A stretch of DNA of 64,000 nt from Malus domestica. Lineage: Eukaryota; Streptophyta; Magnoliopsida; Rosales; Rosaceae. The notes under the pieces are model-generated. The model had not been told where the DNA came from. It did no database searches and saw only the letters and a list, made by a program, of their open reading frames with translations. Each line of letters begins with the position of its first letter. Position 1 is the first letter of the stretch. Positions 1 through 11,428 of the stretch are shown here, piece after piece. A program made the translations under genes and the position numbers. The stretch spans positions 31,797,501 through 31,861,500 of the forward strand of contig NC_091661.1 of the NCBI RefSeq assembly GCF_042453785.1. The letters are read 5' to 3'.

Positions 1-1
1 G

Positions 2-973
2 CCAACACTCCACCAAGATACCATCAGAATATCCCGCTCATGTGATAAGTGTCAACGTTACGTAACTATTCCTCACTCCCCTCCCGAGCCGCTCACTCAT
101 ATAATCAGCCATTGGCCCTTTGCCCAATGGGGACTTGATTTGATCGACCCAACGCTTACAGGGAAGGGCAATATCTGCTATGTAATCGTTGCAGTTGACT
201 ACTTCACAAAATGGGCCGAAGTAGAACCCTTGGCAACCATTACTGAGGCAAAAATAGAAGACTTCGTATGGAAGAACATCATTTGCAGATTTGGCATTCC
301 CAATGCGATAATCACTGACAACGGGCGACAGTTCGATAACAATAAGTTCATGATGTTCTACTCTAAGTTCAACATCAACTTATGTTTTGCTTCCACAGCT
401 CATCCTCAGTCTAATGGACAAGTTGAAGCCATCAACAAAATAATCAAGCGAACTTTGAAAACCAGCTTGGACAAGGCTAAAGGTTGTTGGCCAGAATTTG
501 TACCCCAAGTTATTTGGTCATACCGTACTTCGTATCGGACATCAACAGGAGAAACCCCATTTTCACTTGCCTTTGGTACGGAGGCAGTTGTCCCAGTTGA
601 GCTTGAGCAAGCAACATTCTAAGTCCAGAACTATGTGCAAAGCGAAAATGACAAACAACTTACCCTCAACTTAGATCTAGTCGAGGAACATAGAAACCAG
701 GCTCACTAGAGGAATGTCGCCTACCAGCAGCTCATCTCCAACTACTATGACTCCAGGGTCAAACCTCGTTATTTCAAAGTAAGGGACTGGGTATTGAAGA
801 AAAGAGTACTCTGCGACAGAGTCCCGAGTGAAAGAACACTTAGTCCAAACTGGGATGGACCGTTTGAAGTTGTTGGCATCAGTCGTCCTGGCTCCTACAA
901 GCTTAAAAGCTCTGATGGCAAGACCCTTGGCCATCTATGGAACATTGATCACTTGAAGTGCTGTTACAAGTAA
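2..973 (+). pseudogene. Ty3/gypsy pol fragment: integrase, decayed
   Basis: The frame is open from the left edge of the window and encodes retrotransposon integrase. It shows the end of the zinc-binding region (CDKCQR near 45-60) and the DDE core: Asp in VAVDYFTKW, Asp in ITDNG and Glu in NGQVEAINK. A C-terminal region follows with NWDGPFEV and the closing HLWNIDHLK-type segment. Two in-frame stops break it: TAA at 620-622 and a TAG in the segment just after 700. The reading frame then continues to a terminal TAA at 971-973. The 5' part of pol and gag lie outside the window. I infer the TAT/Ogre lineage from the opposite-strand genes and satellite downstream. It is not expected to be functional. 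Confidence 0.9.
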
Positions 974-1305
974 ACTCACATTGTACAAGTGTTAAGCTTC
1001 AGCCGTTCAGCATCCTATATAACGAAGACTATTTGGCATGAATTCAATAAATAGGTGATTTAGACAACTCGGTTCTAATCCTCTTACATTCCTAGCAATG
1101 AAACACTCGGGTTCAAAGCTTCAACATGAATGCTTCCAACAGGAAATCAAGTCTAAGTATATGTCAACAAGACTACAAATAAACAAACAGTACTGGATAG
1201 AACTAGTACATCCAAGTTATGGGTTATATCTAAACAAAAGATTTGCTCAAACATAGCCAGGCATTCCTCAATGATAGTGCAAATACTTGGTAATTAACAA
1301 CAAAC

Positions 1306-1508
1306 TAGTACATTCAGAGTACATGGCACATGCCACATGCCACACAAACAACAAACTAATACATCCAGAGTACATGGCATAAGCCACACAAACAACAAAC
1401 TAGTACATCCAGAGTACATGGCACATGCCACACAAACAACACACTAGTACATCCAGAGTACATGGTACATGCCATACAAACAACAAACTCATACATCCAG
1501 AATACATA
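1306..1508. repeat. 44-bp tandem repeat, about 4.5 copies
   Basis: The motif containing TACATCCAGAGTACATGGCA followed by CACACAAACAACAAACT repeats about every 44-48 bases, with small length changes. It lies between the pol end and the 3' end of the opposite-strand ORF. Confidence 0.8.
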
Positions 1509-1523
1509 CAAAAAAAGAGAGCA

Positions 1524-3840
1524 CTACGAGTCATCCTCATCTGAGGCCGAACCTCTGACAATATCACTCTGCGTTTCAACCCCATCGCCATCACCACCTT
1601 CCTCAGCATCTCCAGGACCATCCTCATTCTCCTGAGACTGCTCACTGATACTAGTCTCATTATCAGAGTCATCATCACTACTAGGATCAACTGCGAGGAT
1701 GAAGGCTTTACCCTTTTGTCGGTACTCATCAATCTCATCACAGTACTTTCAGATAATGCTTCAATTGTAGTAACGCTCAAGGACGGCCATCCATTTCCTT
1801 TTCTCAAAATTAGCCGCTCAGATGCAGTGAGGTTTAAAAGCATCGTGAAATACCTGGGAACCTAAGAACTCCTGCACAGCAGCATCCCTCTCAGTTGGGA
1901 TACTCCTCTTCAGCCCAGAAACCTCAACCAAGGCACTATCCAACTCCTCTTTAACCTTGGAAACCTCAATGATGGTTGTCTCCAATTGTTTCTTAGTCGC
2001 TTCCAATTGTTTCTTGAGCCTCACGTTCTCACCATTCTGCCTCTTTAAACTCTCAAAGTTTTCATCCTTAAGGTGGATGACATCAGCCAAAGCTTTGCTC
2101 GTTTTTCTGGCGTCATTCACAAACTGCTTATTCTCTTTAAACTTTGCCTTGTACCGCTCGACTTCTCGTAATCTGTCATCGTACTCGGTCCAGACCTACA
2201 AGACAAGATAATCGTCACTACCAGGAAAAATAGGGGAGAAAGCAAAGAAATGACAAAGTAACACTTACATAAGAAGATAGCCTCATCATCTGGTCATGAT
2301 CTGATTCGTTCTCATCTAGTGGCTCGCCAAGCTCATCAACAGTGGATCGACATCCTGCCAAGCAATTATTGACATACCTAAAACTACTTGGTTGCATGGC
2401 AACCTTCAAGTCATTCCAATAAATGCTGCCAACCTCATCCTTGTACTTTCTCTTACGGCTACAGCTAGGGTCACCTTCTTGGTCAGTAGACTCCATGGTT
2501 GGAGGAAATATGGGATTGATGGTAGGAAGATGAGGCAACAGTCGTCTCTCCTCCCCTGCAACTATGGCAGCAGCACACCCAATGGCCTCAGCTTCATCCT
2601 TCTTTGAGGTAGCAATCTTGATGACCTCCTTTTGCGACTTAGGTTTAGGGGTTGGCCTCACCCGGTGCTTATGAGTTCCCTTGTGAAACAAAATGTCGTC
2701 TATGGGAACTAACATAAGTGTTTCCCTTTCTTGGCGTTAGTCTCCATTTTTTTGCCCACTTTCTCCATTGAACAAGAAAAATCAAAGTAAGGAATGCAAC
2801 TTTGTAAAAGAAAGAGAAGGCGAAATGAAAGACACAACTTACTTGCTTGTCTCTGGCATTCCAACACTAGGGGCTGGAAATCGTACTTTCGAAATAAGGG
2901 TCGTAGCTTGCCCAAATGTATATCCTCTTTAGGCACCCTCAACACCTTCTCTACGTCAGCTAGCTCCCGTCCAGACAGCTTGATGGTCCCTTGCGTCACT
3001 GCACGAAGAAAAAATGTTAGAAGCAAGAGAAAATCACAACAAATAGCAAATAATGCAAACAATGGATACATTACAACCTACAGTCTGGAAGTGAGTAGGA
3101 ACACGTCGCTCAGGTGTGACACCTTTAGCATACTCCCAATCATTATAAAGAAAGCACCAACGGTTTTTCCAAGTGCAGTACGCCTTTTTCTTACCAAAGA
3201 CAATATGCTCTCTCTCATTACGACATGCACACTCGGCATACCCAGTGCATGCTTTCACCGGGCGCATCTTATAGCAGTAGCGCCATTGATGAAAGGAAGG
3301 CTCACCTAACCCACATTCCATCCAAATAATATAAAACCCGATCAAGGTATCCCAAAAACCAGGCTAGAGTTACCCAAGCGCATATCCAATGAAAGACAGC
3401 ATCTGTTGCAACCACGGGTGTAAAGGCAGCTTCACCCCTAAAGTCAATAATATCTGGGTATAGAGCATAACATGACCCTTGGGTGGTTCAGAGGACAATT
3501 TTTCATGATGCACCAAACATATTCCTACACTACGGGGGATACTACATGATTGCCTTAGGGCCTCAAGCTGATTTTCGCTATCTAACAAGTTTTGCACTAA
3601 ATGGTCTGTTGTGAACTCAGAGCGAAATATGGGTATGGCGTCACAAACAACCCCCTCACCCACTGATATGAAGGAGGAAGAACCAATATTGGCTAAGGCT
3701 TGGCAATTACGAAGATCACCCAATCTTGAATTTTTTGTACAAGACTCTAACAAAGGCCCTGAAGACTCCAACATTGCAAGCTCAAACCTAGAGTTAGTGT
3801 TAGATGAGCCCCCATCACTAGGACTTCCAAACTCTAACAT
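1524..3840 (-). pseudogene. opposite-strand ORF of the gypsy element (putative gypsy-type transposon domain, PF04195-like)
   Basis: Read on the minus strand, several blocks join into one gene-like product. They are: 3840-3373; the same frame after two stops, 3345 to about 3080 (FYIIWMECGLGEPS, YAECACRNERE, RWCFLYNDWEY); 3000-2830 (RELADVEKVLRVPKED, GKLRPLFRKY); 2715-2260, a basic linker; 2120-1818, a strongly coiled-coil segment rich in K, E and L. An acidic Asp/Glu/Ser tail ends at a TAG at 1524-1526. The central blocks match what I know of the plant 'putative gypsy type transposon' domain. Short gaps between blocks look like introns. Two close in-frame stops (TAA then TAG, about 3360-3372) break the conserved domain. 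The orientation is opposite to integrase, as reported for additional ORFs of some TAT-lineage elements such as Grande. Function is unknown. Confidence 0.7.
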
Positions 3841-4322
3841 CTACAACAAACAGAAACAAACTCTATCACCACATGAAAGATCGAAACATAAGGAAGTTCC
3901 CAGGGTGTGGAGAAATGCTCAATCAATTCATTATGTTCTCAACCAAATACATGAACACTGAAATAATTCAACAAGAGTGAAAGCATGTGATATAGTGGAG
4001 AAGACTACCAACCTGAAGATGGCGCAAAGCAATGTCAGAATCCCTCTCAACTATAAGAGCATTCTATGTCCAAAAATCACTACAAAATAAGCAAATAAAG
4101 ACAATGAAAAGAGTGGAAACTTCTCATTCTTATAGGGTTCAACATGGCCAAAGAAATTCAAAATTCAAAATTCAAACCATGAGAAAACCCCACATGGAAA
4201 GTCTTCAAACTTCCACACAAGCTAGGGAGTTTTCAAATTTCAAACTTGCAGCACCCCATCTTCCCCTAAAAAAAAAATCTGAAACAAAAAGGGGGGGAGG
4301 AGGTGAACACATTAGCTTCATC

Positions 4323-5090
4323 AATTTATGGTGCCAACAAGAGCTTCATCAATGAAGGGCAACCACAATTCTCAAAAGCTTCACACACTCTTCATTAAGA
4401 CAGTGTGAAGCAAAACTAATTTATGGTGCCAACAAAAGCTTCATCAAAAGAGTTCAACCACAATTCTCAAAAGCTTCACACACTCTTGATCAAGACAGTG
4501 TAAAGCAAAACCAATTTATGGTGCCAACAAGAGCATCATCAATGGAGGGCAACCACAATTCTCAAAAGCTTCACACACTCTTGATAGAGATAGTGTGAAG
4601 CAAAACCAATTTATGGTGCCAACAAGAGCTTCATCAAAGGAGTTCAACCACAACTCTCAAAAGCTTCACACACTCTTGATCAAGACAGTGTTAAGCAAAA
4701 CCAATTTATGGTGCCAACAAAAGCTTCATCAATGAAGGGCAACTACAATTCTCAAAAGCTTCACACACTGTTGATCAAGACAGTGTGAAGCAAAACCAAT
4801 TTATGGTGCCAATAAGAGCTTCATCAATGGAGAGCAACCACAACTCTCAAAAGCTTCACACACTCTTGATCAAGACAGTGTGAAGCAAAACCAATTTATG
4901 GTGCCAATAATAACTTCATCAATGGAGGGCAACCACAACTCTCAAAAGCTTCACACTCTTGATCAAGACAGTGTGAAGTAAAACCAATTTATGGTGCCAA
5001 CAAAAGCTTCATCAATGGAGGACAACTACAAATTCTCAAAAGCTTCACACTATCTTGATCAAGAGTGTGAAGCAAAATCAATTCATGGTA
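4323..5090. repeat. 95-bp satellite, about 8-9 units, inside the gypsy element
   Basis: The motif AATTTATGG starts at 4323, 4418, 4513, 4608, 4703, 4798, 4893 and 4986, and a variant starts at 5080. Spacings are six times 95, then 93 and 94. Each unit carries AAGCTTCACACACTCTTGAT followed by CAAGACAGTGTGAAGC, a palindrome around TTGATCAA. Blocks like this are common between pol and the 3' LTR in TAT/Ogre elements. Confidence 0.93.
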
Positions 5091-5838
5091 CCAAAAAAAA
5101 GCTTCAACTCCAAAGCTTCAACACAAAAGCTTCACCAACAAAAGCTTCATCAATGGAGGACAACTACAAATTCTCAAAAGCTTCACATTATCTTGATCAA
5201 GATAGTGTGAAGCAAAATCAATTCATGGTACCCAACAAAAGCTTCAACTCCAAAGCTTCACCTACAAAGCTTCAACTCCAAAGCTTCACCTACAAAATCT
5301 TCAATACAAAAACTTCAACACAAAAGTTTCACCAACAAAAACTTCATCAATGGAAGACAACTACAAAATCTCAAAAGCTTCACACTATCTTGATCAAGAT
5401 AGTGTGAAGCAAAATCAATTCATGGTACCCAACAAAAGCTTCAACTCCAAAGCTTCAACTCCAAATCTTCACCTACAAAAACTTCAACACAAAAGCTTCA
5501 CCCATAAAAGCTTCAACACAAAAGCTTCACCCACAAAACCTTGACCTACAAAAGCTTGACCCACAAAAGTTTGACCCATAAAAGCTTGACCTACAAAAGT
5601 TTGACCCACAAAAACTTCACCTACAAAAGCTTCACCCACAAAAGCTTGACCCACAAAAGCTTCACCTACAAAAGTTTGACCCACAAAAGCTTCACCTACA
5701 AAGTTTCAACACAAAAACTTCACACTATCTTGATCAAGATAGTGTGAAGCAAAATAAATTCAGGGTGCCCAACAAAGCTTCAACCTCAAAGCTTCACCTA
5801 CAAAGCTTCAACACCAAAGCTTCACCTACAAAGCTTTG
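5091..5838. repeat. satellite decaying into 15-16 bp AAAGCTTCACCTACA microrepeats
   Basis: The anchor motif continues at 5220, 5417 and 5757, but spacing grows to 140, 197 and 340 bases. The extra length is filled by 15-16 bp repeats of the type AAAGCTTCACCTACA or AAAGCTTGACCCACA. Two near-identical long palindromes sit at 5377-5410 (34 bp, perfect) and 5718-5749 (32 bp, perfect). The ORFs here are repeat artefacts. Confidence 0.9.

Positions 5839-5884
<46 letters not shown>
5839..5884. repeat. (AT)n microsatellite plus T run
   Basis: About 15 AT dinucleotides are followed by a run of about 15 T. It closes the satellite block. Confidence 0.95.
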
Positions 5885-6384
5885 CAAAAATTCAAAAATT
5901 CAAAAATTCGAAAAAGAAAAAAACAATGCCTAGGCCTCCTCTTCTTTGGGCCTAACAACTTTCATAACAAATATATATGAAAAATGAGTTTTGGGCTACC
6001 ACTTAGAAAGGAAATGCCTCATTTGTCAACTTCCTCGACCGGAGACTTGGGGGACTCCTACCATATGCCACTGCACCTTGATACTCAGAATTCTCACGAC
6101 CACTCAGTGACTTGGATTTTTCAAGTCTCCAAACGAGAAGTTTTCCTCACTCGGGAAATTAAGGGAGCACTACCTCAACCAACATGTTTCACTCACAAAG
6201 CTTTAACATACAAGCTTCAACAAAAGGAAAAATTCAAAGAACTTAGTGAAGAAGGCCTTGGTGTATTTAACACAATACGTTGAAATGAAGCAAAGCTTGT
6301 TTATTGATATCTCTGATAAGTTACAACTATGTACATATACATGAATCAAAATAAACAAACAAGAGGGAGCCTTCACAAAAGGTT

Positions 6385-7035
6385 ACTCAGGAGAAGTCTC
6401 ATCAGTTGGTAGAACCCCAGAAAGAGGAGGCACCAGAAGGTGATTATTCGGAGCCTCAGTACTAGGCAGAACCCCAGAAGGAGGAGGCACCGAAGGTTGA
6501 TCATTTGGAGCTTCATTACGTGGTACAACCTTAGAAAACGAAGGCAATAAATGCCTTTAGAACAAACCCACAAACCTCTGATGATCAAGTAAAATCTGAC
6601 CATCAGATTCCTGCAGCTGGTCGAGCTTTCTCTTCATGTTTGTAACATAGTCATGTACGAGCATGTGCAACTGTTTATTCTCATGCTTGAGCCATCTGAT
6701 CTCCTGTTTGAGACATATCACTTCAGCCGTCAATGATTCAACTTGGCGGGTTCAAGCAAATAGACGTTGGGCCATATTAGACACAGAGCCTGCACACTGA
6801 ACACTGAGAGCCAGAGAATCCTTAACAGCCAACTCATCAGACCGTTTGGAAAGTAGTCTGTTATCTTTGGGAGTGAAAAAGGTTCTTGGCCACCATCGCA
6901 ACGGTCATATCATTCTTCATCACAGAGTCCCCAACGGTAAGATAACCAGTAGGGGATAAGAAAGATGGGCGCCATATGTTGTCTTAAGAAGGCATGGCTG
7001 CCTCTTCACCAAAGTTCAAGTCAAAATGACGGTCG
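6385..7035 (-). pseudogene. second opposite-strand ORF of the gypsy element, decayed copy
   Basis: The minus-strand sequence matches the better-preserved ORF at 37970-38650. It shares the N-terminal DRHFDLNF-type start near 7030, the coiled-coil centre and a Pro-rich tail ([22 protein letters not shown]) ending with TAA near 6385. Frameshifts break it: the middle cannot be read in one frame. Function is unknown. See 37970-38650 for a description of the product. Confidence 0.6.
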
Positions 7036-9479
7036 GATGGGCCAGATATTCTCAGAAATGATGAAGGAGAAATGAGGGGCAATAAATTTCTGAAGTAAGG
7101 GAAAATTCCTACAAGAAATAACTCTCTGAATGTACTTCTTGCACACAATTGGTGCCCTTATAAAAGAAAGGGCAACAGGGCCGTTGGTTCAAAAATCGAA
7201 GAGACACCACTCTCCGGATTCCGAAGATGCACCATTTTCCACACACAACATCAGCTCATCGGGTACCACAGATAACTTTGCCAAAGATCTCTGACAAAGT
7301 TTAGACACATAAAATTTGAAGGACCAACTACCATACTATTACCCACAAAGGTAAAGGAACAGCACCACTGCTTGATAACTCGAAAGTCCCAATGTGTGTC
7401 AACCTCCGTGCTCCATGGCAAGGCAGACTGGCAAAAATGCCTAAACCTTTACTCACATTCGAGAAAACACTCCCAACAGGATTACTTTATCAAAAATCGA
7501 AGAGACACTGCTCGAGTTAGACTCTCAACAGGATTGCTTTCTCAAAAATGGAAGAGGCACCGTTCTCTGAATCTCGAGAGCCAGATCCTCGACATGATTG
7601 CTTGTTCAAAAACGAAGAGGCACCACTCTCCGAACTTCGAGAGCCAAATTTCCTTGGATAAAGCTTGTTTGCAATCTTCACACACAACATCAGCTTTCCA
7701 GATACCACAGACCACTTTTTCAAAGTGCTTTGACAAAGTTAAAACACGTGAAGCTTGCAGTTCCCACTACATTGCTATGACCAAGAAGGGTAAAGGAATT
7801 ACTTGTTGTTAAAAAAACTCCTATATATGTCAACCTCCATCCTCCACATCCAGGCAGACCTGCCAACAAAAAAAAATGCTCAACTTTTCTTCACATCCGA
7901 GAGGGCACTCTCAGCAGAGTCTCTCGAAATACTTAGCTTCTTTTCCTTCCGATAATACCTCTGCAAACTAGCCACACCAAAGCAAAAGTATCTCATATCA
8001 TCAGGGTTAAAAGCAAGAGTATCCCATATCATGCTTTTTCCCTGTCTTTTCCTTTGGCATTGTTTTTACCGCAAGACAAGGAGAAAAAAAGCAATCAGTC
8101 AGCACTTGGAATCAAGCTTTCAGTCAGGAATTGACTGCCTAGAACCCCTTGCCTGATTACTTACCTGACATTGCTCTCGAGTACTCATCTTCAACATCTT
8201 ATGCTTCCAGAAAAGTTACCACATCTACCTAAGGAACAGATAGGGCAAGTGAGAAGGATACAAGGAAGCATGTGGAGATAAGCGTAACAGAACACGTGCC
8301 GATACATCCATTACTTTGTCAACATCAAAAGTATCCCATATCATCAGGGTCGAACATACTCTAGATTTGATGGACTTGTTTTGACCCTCAAATTCTTGAG
8401 TCGGCCTTGTACTCTGGAGGAAACCAGAAAACCCTCCAGCCCAGTTCAAGAATAAGCCTGTGGAAAGTTACTTATTCAAAATCAAAAGTATCTCATATCA
8501 TCTTTTTTCCATTTGCTTCTCTTTATCCTTGTTGCTGTTTACGACACAAGGAGAAGGAGAACAATCAACCGGAAGTCGAAGTCGAACCTCCAATCCAGGT
8601 TGCTTGCTTGGAAGTCTGATTGCTTACCTTGTCTGTTACCTCATTCGCCAAATCTCCTAACTCGGCGACTTCGAGGACTCCTACTATAGGGTTTGTATCG
8701 CACTTGATCAAGCCTGAAACTACAAGTAAAGCTTCAAGTGAAATTGATACATTACCTTGTGCATCTTCATCGGTTAAAGATACCACGCCTCGATGGAGGA
8801 AAAGTACTTCCAGAGAAGATGCCACATCTACATATGAGACAAATAAGGCAAGTGAACATGATACCACACTTCGGTACTTAGAAGTTTCGTGATTACTCAA
8901 TGGCTTGGATCTTGCAAGTCTCTAACCGAGGAGCTTCCCTCACTCGGGAACTTAGGGGAGCACTGTTTGTACCATACTTGACCAATCCCGAAACTACTGA
9001 GCACCAGTCAACATTATACCGTCAAGGACCCAGAAGAGTTTCCCTCCAACCAGGAGGCCAATCACAGTGCGACACATGTCGAAATCAGAAGCCAATCATA
9101 GTGCGACACATGTCAACATCAGAAGCCAATCACAACATGACACTTGTCAATGTTAGAATGAAACTAGAAACTCTCTTCTATAAATAGAGATCATTCTCTC
9201 ACAATATTTCCTAATGTCATTTGTACTAAATCATTCACTTGTACTCACTAAAGGAGAGCTTGAACCTATGTACTTGTGTAAACCCTTCATAATTAATGAG
9301 AACTCCTCTACTCCGTGGACGTAGCCAATCTGGGTGAACCACGTACATCTTGTGTTTGCTTCCCTGTCTCTATCCATTTATATACTTATCCACACTAGTG
9401 ACTGAAGCAATCTAGCGAAGGTCACAAATTTGACACTTTCTGTTGTACCAAAGTCCCCACTAATTTTGTGCATCAACAT
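7036..9479 (+). other. LTR-proximal / 3' LTR region of the gypsy element
   Basis: No credible coding sequence. It contains degenerate 50-60 bp repeats (AAAAATCGAAGAGACACC, CTCGAGAGCCAGA around 7190-7640) and dispersed repeats of GTATCTCATATCATCAGGGT (8000-8500). The motif CCTCACTCGGGAA before GGGAGCAC recurs at 6148 and 8938. The right end carries TCTATAAATAGAGATC (9176-9191), a plausible TATA box, followed by sequence found inverted at 34980-35180. These are marks of an LTR with promoter and R region. Confidence 0.5.
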
Positions 9480-11428
9480 AATGATTTCCTCACCATTTTA
9501 GTAAATAAAAGAAAAAATGCCCGCGCTCCGCCGTAGGTTTTGAAATCGTAACACAATTTAACAACCATTTCTAAATTATTCAGAAATTAATCCGAGAAAA
9601 CATCAAGTTGAAGAAAAATGAGTTCTCAATCAGAGAAAACTTCAATTTCATGCAAGTTTTTTTGTTGTAATTTCATAGCTTAACAATGCAAAGATTGGAA
9701 TTTGCATTTGGTTTAAAGAAGATAAACTGATGAGCAAAATGAACTAAAAAAATATAATCTATTCCAATATGATTATCCGTTCATGTTCAAAAAAACAAAA
9801 CGAAGAATATATAAGCATCCAAACATCAGTTAAAACTAAACAATGAAAAGCAATAACACTAAACCATTTCATTAAAGACATAGATAACATATTTGGCTCT
9901 TTGTACCTAAAATAAAAAACATTTGCTTTCCTATATGCTCTGAAGTTTGCATAAGTGCTGGAAATTTACAATATATAAAGAGACAATTAGAATAAAACAC
10001 ATTTGAAGGAAAAAGTAATAACAAAAGAAAATAGTGTTTTTTACCTATGATCCATGTGAGGAGTAGAATTTTCAGTCAAAATTGACAACCCAAGAGCTCT
10101 GTAAATCAAATATATAGGAAAAGATCAATAAAAAGTGAATTACAGTTTCTGAAATCAGAATGTAACATTTATTTGAAAAGATTCAGACTCATTTTGGATA
10201 TAGATAAACAATGGCATGTTAAAAACCAAAATGATAAGGCATTAGACATTCAACATTTACGTAAAAAAAAAATAATAATAATATACATGTTATCCATCAA
10301 TGTTTTGGTAACAAATTCCCAAATTGCTCTCCATATTGCCCAAACCATTGAACCAAAATAGGACAAATTCACTGCAAAAATCCCAATTTTTCCTACTTTT
10401 GAATGAATCAAGCATGCCATTTCAAAACCAATGTAACTTTTGTTCTCAAAACAAATTCACAGAACACACAGACAGAGAAACCAACTCAAATTGCAATTTC
10501 AAAACAAAAGTAACTTTTGTTCTAGAATCATAGTCCAAAACAAGACGTTTTGAATTTGAGTTTAGAGGTAATAACATATTGTTTTAGCCAACTCGACTAT
10601 GTCTATACTAAAAGGTCACAAACGGTAAAGTCGAACAATTAATCCACACTTATTTTATGATTGTCATGCAGACATAAGTTTGGCCAGTTGATTATGACGT
10701 TTCAAACTTGAGTTTAGAGGAAGTAGCGTATTGCTTTAGCCAACTAAAGTAAGCCTATACTAAAAGGTCACAAACAATAAAGTTAAACAATTAATCTACC
10801 TTTATTTTATGATTATCATGCAAACATAAGTTCGGTCAGTTGGTTATGACAGTGTATTCACCTCATTATACCTGAGCTCGTATCCCTCTTCGTGTTAGAG
10901 TAAGTTAGAGTATCGCTTTGTCAGAACATTAGAAAAAGTTAGCTACAAAAAGGCTTCTAATTTGGTCCATCTCACCATTGCTACAAAATTACAAGTAGGG
11001 GATAGTTGCAAGCCTACATATATATGCACAGACAGCTATAGAACTCTAGGATTTTTACACATGCACAGCAGCTATACATCTCTTTCTTCCTTCTTAGCTT
11101 CCTTCTTTTTTTCCCCACATCAATGGGCACAATGGAAAGGCCAAATGTGTAATCCGGACGCTAGTTCGGTTATTCGGTTGCAAACTTGTAGATCAAAGGC
11201 CAGTTTCCTGATGTTTGTCCGCTTGGATACGAAATACTGAGCTTCGAACAGGCACAGTTAAAAAGGAGGAATGCCGATCGAAGTTATTTTCACTCTCTTT
11301 GCTGAAGAAAACTGGTTTACATCCATTCCGCACGGTCTGGCTGTAACCCTTGACCATTTCCCGTTTACAAGTTTTTGGTTCGTTATGTAACAAAGCCTCA
11401 AACCAAAGTTCTTCTGAGCTTGCGGTTG
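9480..11428. other. intergenic AT-rich spacer
   Basis: No gene recognised on either strand. Apart from the 152-bp tandem duplication listed separately I see only AT-rich sequence. The last 200 bases are probably the 3' UTR of the minus-strand gene at 11429-14112. Confidence 0.6.
10544..10847. repeat. 152-bp direct tandem duplication
   Basis: GACGTTT..GAGTTTAGAGG begins at 10544 and again at 10696. The two 152-base copies stay collinear to 10847 with scattered substitutions, for example CTATACTAAAAGGTCACAAA in both. Confidence 0.9.

Larger units (their letters stand above)
1..9479 (+). mobile_element. 3' part of a Ty3/gypsy (TAT/Ogre-like) LTR retrotransposon
   Basis: The order along the plus strand is: integrase end; a 44-bp repeat cluster; an opposite-strand gypsy-type ORF; a satellite block; a second opposite-strand ORF; a long LTR-proximal region ending near 9479 in ..GCATCAACA. 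Sequence around 9300-9400 recurs inverted at about 34966-35180, and 6100-8450 recurs inverted as 35600-38900, so both belong to one repeat family. I could not fix the 5' edge of the 3' LTR by eye, because no second LTR of this element is in the window. The 9479 boundary is approximate. Confidence 0.75.

Noticed and set aside
4991-5747. Repetitive ORFs rich in Lys, Ser, Thr and His, and the Gly/Phe/Val-rich opposite frame
   Set aside because: They are periodic products of the satellite; reading is possible only because the period is close to a multiple of three.
4323-5838. CRISPR-like array of regularly spaced repeats
   Set aside because: The whole 95-bp unit is conserved, with no unique spacers, and the context is a plant retrotransposon.
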